DNA of 49,586 nucleotides, taken from the NCBI GenBank assembly GCA_964400685.1, contig CAYNVT010000014.1:1-49586 (forward strand), given 5' to 3'. The stretch comes from DATCTV01 sp964400685 (lineage in GTDB: Bacteria > Desulfobacterota > Desulfomonilia > UBA1062). The position numbers and the translations under genes are program-made. The stretch's first letter is position 1. Every line of letters begins with the position of its first letter. The notes beneath the pieces are model-generated. The model was not told where the DNA came from. It saw nothing but the letters and a program-made list of their open reading frames with translations, and did no database searches. Below, in pieces: positions 49,546 to 49,586 of this stretch.

Positions 49546-49586
49546 AAAAGCCCCCAAGGGTTGACATGATATCCCTGATTGTTTTT
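49535..49586. mobile_element. Probable terminal segment of an insertion sequence
   Basis: GAGACTGTTGAAAAAGCC begins exactly where GH2 homology ends. GACTGTTGAAAAAG-type ends are familiar from several IS families, though I cannot name the family from 52 bases. The element continues beyond the window, so no transposase is visible. Confidence 0.45.

Noticed and set aside
1..49586. CRISPR arrays, tRNA or rRNA genes
   Set aside because: No regularly spaced repeats, tRNA-like cloverleaf sequences or conserved rRNA segments were noticed on either strand.

Overview
The window looks like a Gram-negative chromosome of roughly balanced base composition. It carries many lipoproteins and secreted hydrolases, and one secreted protein ends in a CFI-box-like C-terminus, a feature common in deltaproteobacteria. 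A Desulfobacterota-type genome is my best guess, at modest confidence. No rRNA, tRNA or CRISPR array was seen.

Layout. (1) 1-787: 3' part of panB. (2) About 810-5490: an obviously AT-rich island holding four tightly packed genes on the + strand: a C5-cytosine DNA methyltransferase, a GHKL (MutL/Hsp90-type) ATPase, an uncharacterised 392-residue protein with hints of a degenerate Rossmann/methyltransferase fold, and a Vsr-like endonuclease. This is a compact candidate defence or restriction system. (3) 5500-6226: a vapBC-type toxin-antitoxin pair with its own inverted repeats. (4) 6237-14748: an exported GH31 glucosidase of the YihQ (sulfoquinovosidase-like) type, a sugar O-acetyltransferase, a secreted repeat/FN3 protein, a sphingomyelinase-like phosphodiesterase lipoprotein and a C45-type N-terminal-nucleophile lipoprotein, closed by a strong terminator.

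(5) 14752-31627: a catabolic gene cluster. It contains a PLP decarboxylase with a divergent AraC-type regulator, a ketol-acid reductoisomerase (KARI)-like enzyme with altered active-site residues, two IlvD/Edd dehydratases, an FGGY kinase plus the C-terminal fragment of a second copy, two paralogous SDRs, an MFS transporter, a TetR regulator, a class I aldolase of the DapA family and a TIM-barrel amidohydrolase. Near-identical palindromes (TATGACC...GGTCATA type) lie before the KARI-like operon, before the minus-strand SDR operon (twice) and between tetR and the aldolase. They are good candidates for a TetR operator set that ties these units into one regulon. The enzyme mix (dehydrogenases, reductoisomerase, dehydratases, aldolase, possible lactonase, kinase, transporter) suggests breakdown of a sugar acid or a related branched hydroxy acid, not amino acid synthesis; the substrate cannot be read from the sequence.

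(6) 31768-35099: a small secreted protein, a PETase/cutinase-like lipoprotein and a bile-acid:sodium-symporter-family transporter with an extra N-terminal domain. (7) 35169-39296: a zone of gene decay with remnants of a group II PLP decarboxylase/sphingosine-phosphate-lyase relative, a TetR regulator and a RpiB/fucose-isomerase-like pair, interspersed with an intact DUF819 membrane protein and an sn-glycerol-1-phosphate-dehydrogenase-like enzyme. (8) 39418-49586: a double-hydrolase lipoprotein, a neutral-ceramidase-like lipoprotein, a class III aminotransferase overlapping an M20 deacylase, a GPH-type sugar symporter with a frameshifted tail, and a GH2 glycosidase cut short by what looks like the end of an insertion sequence.
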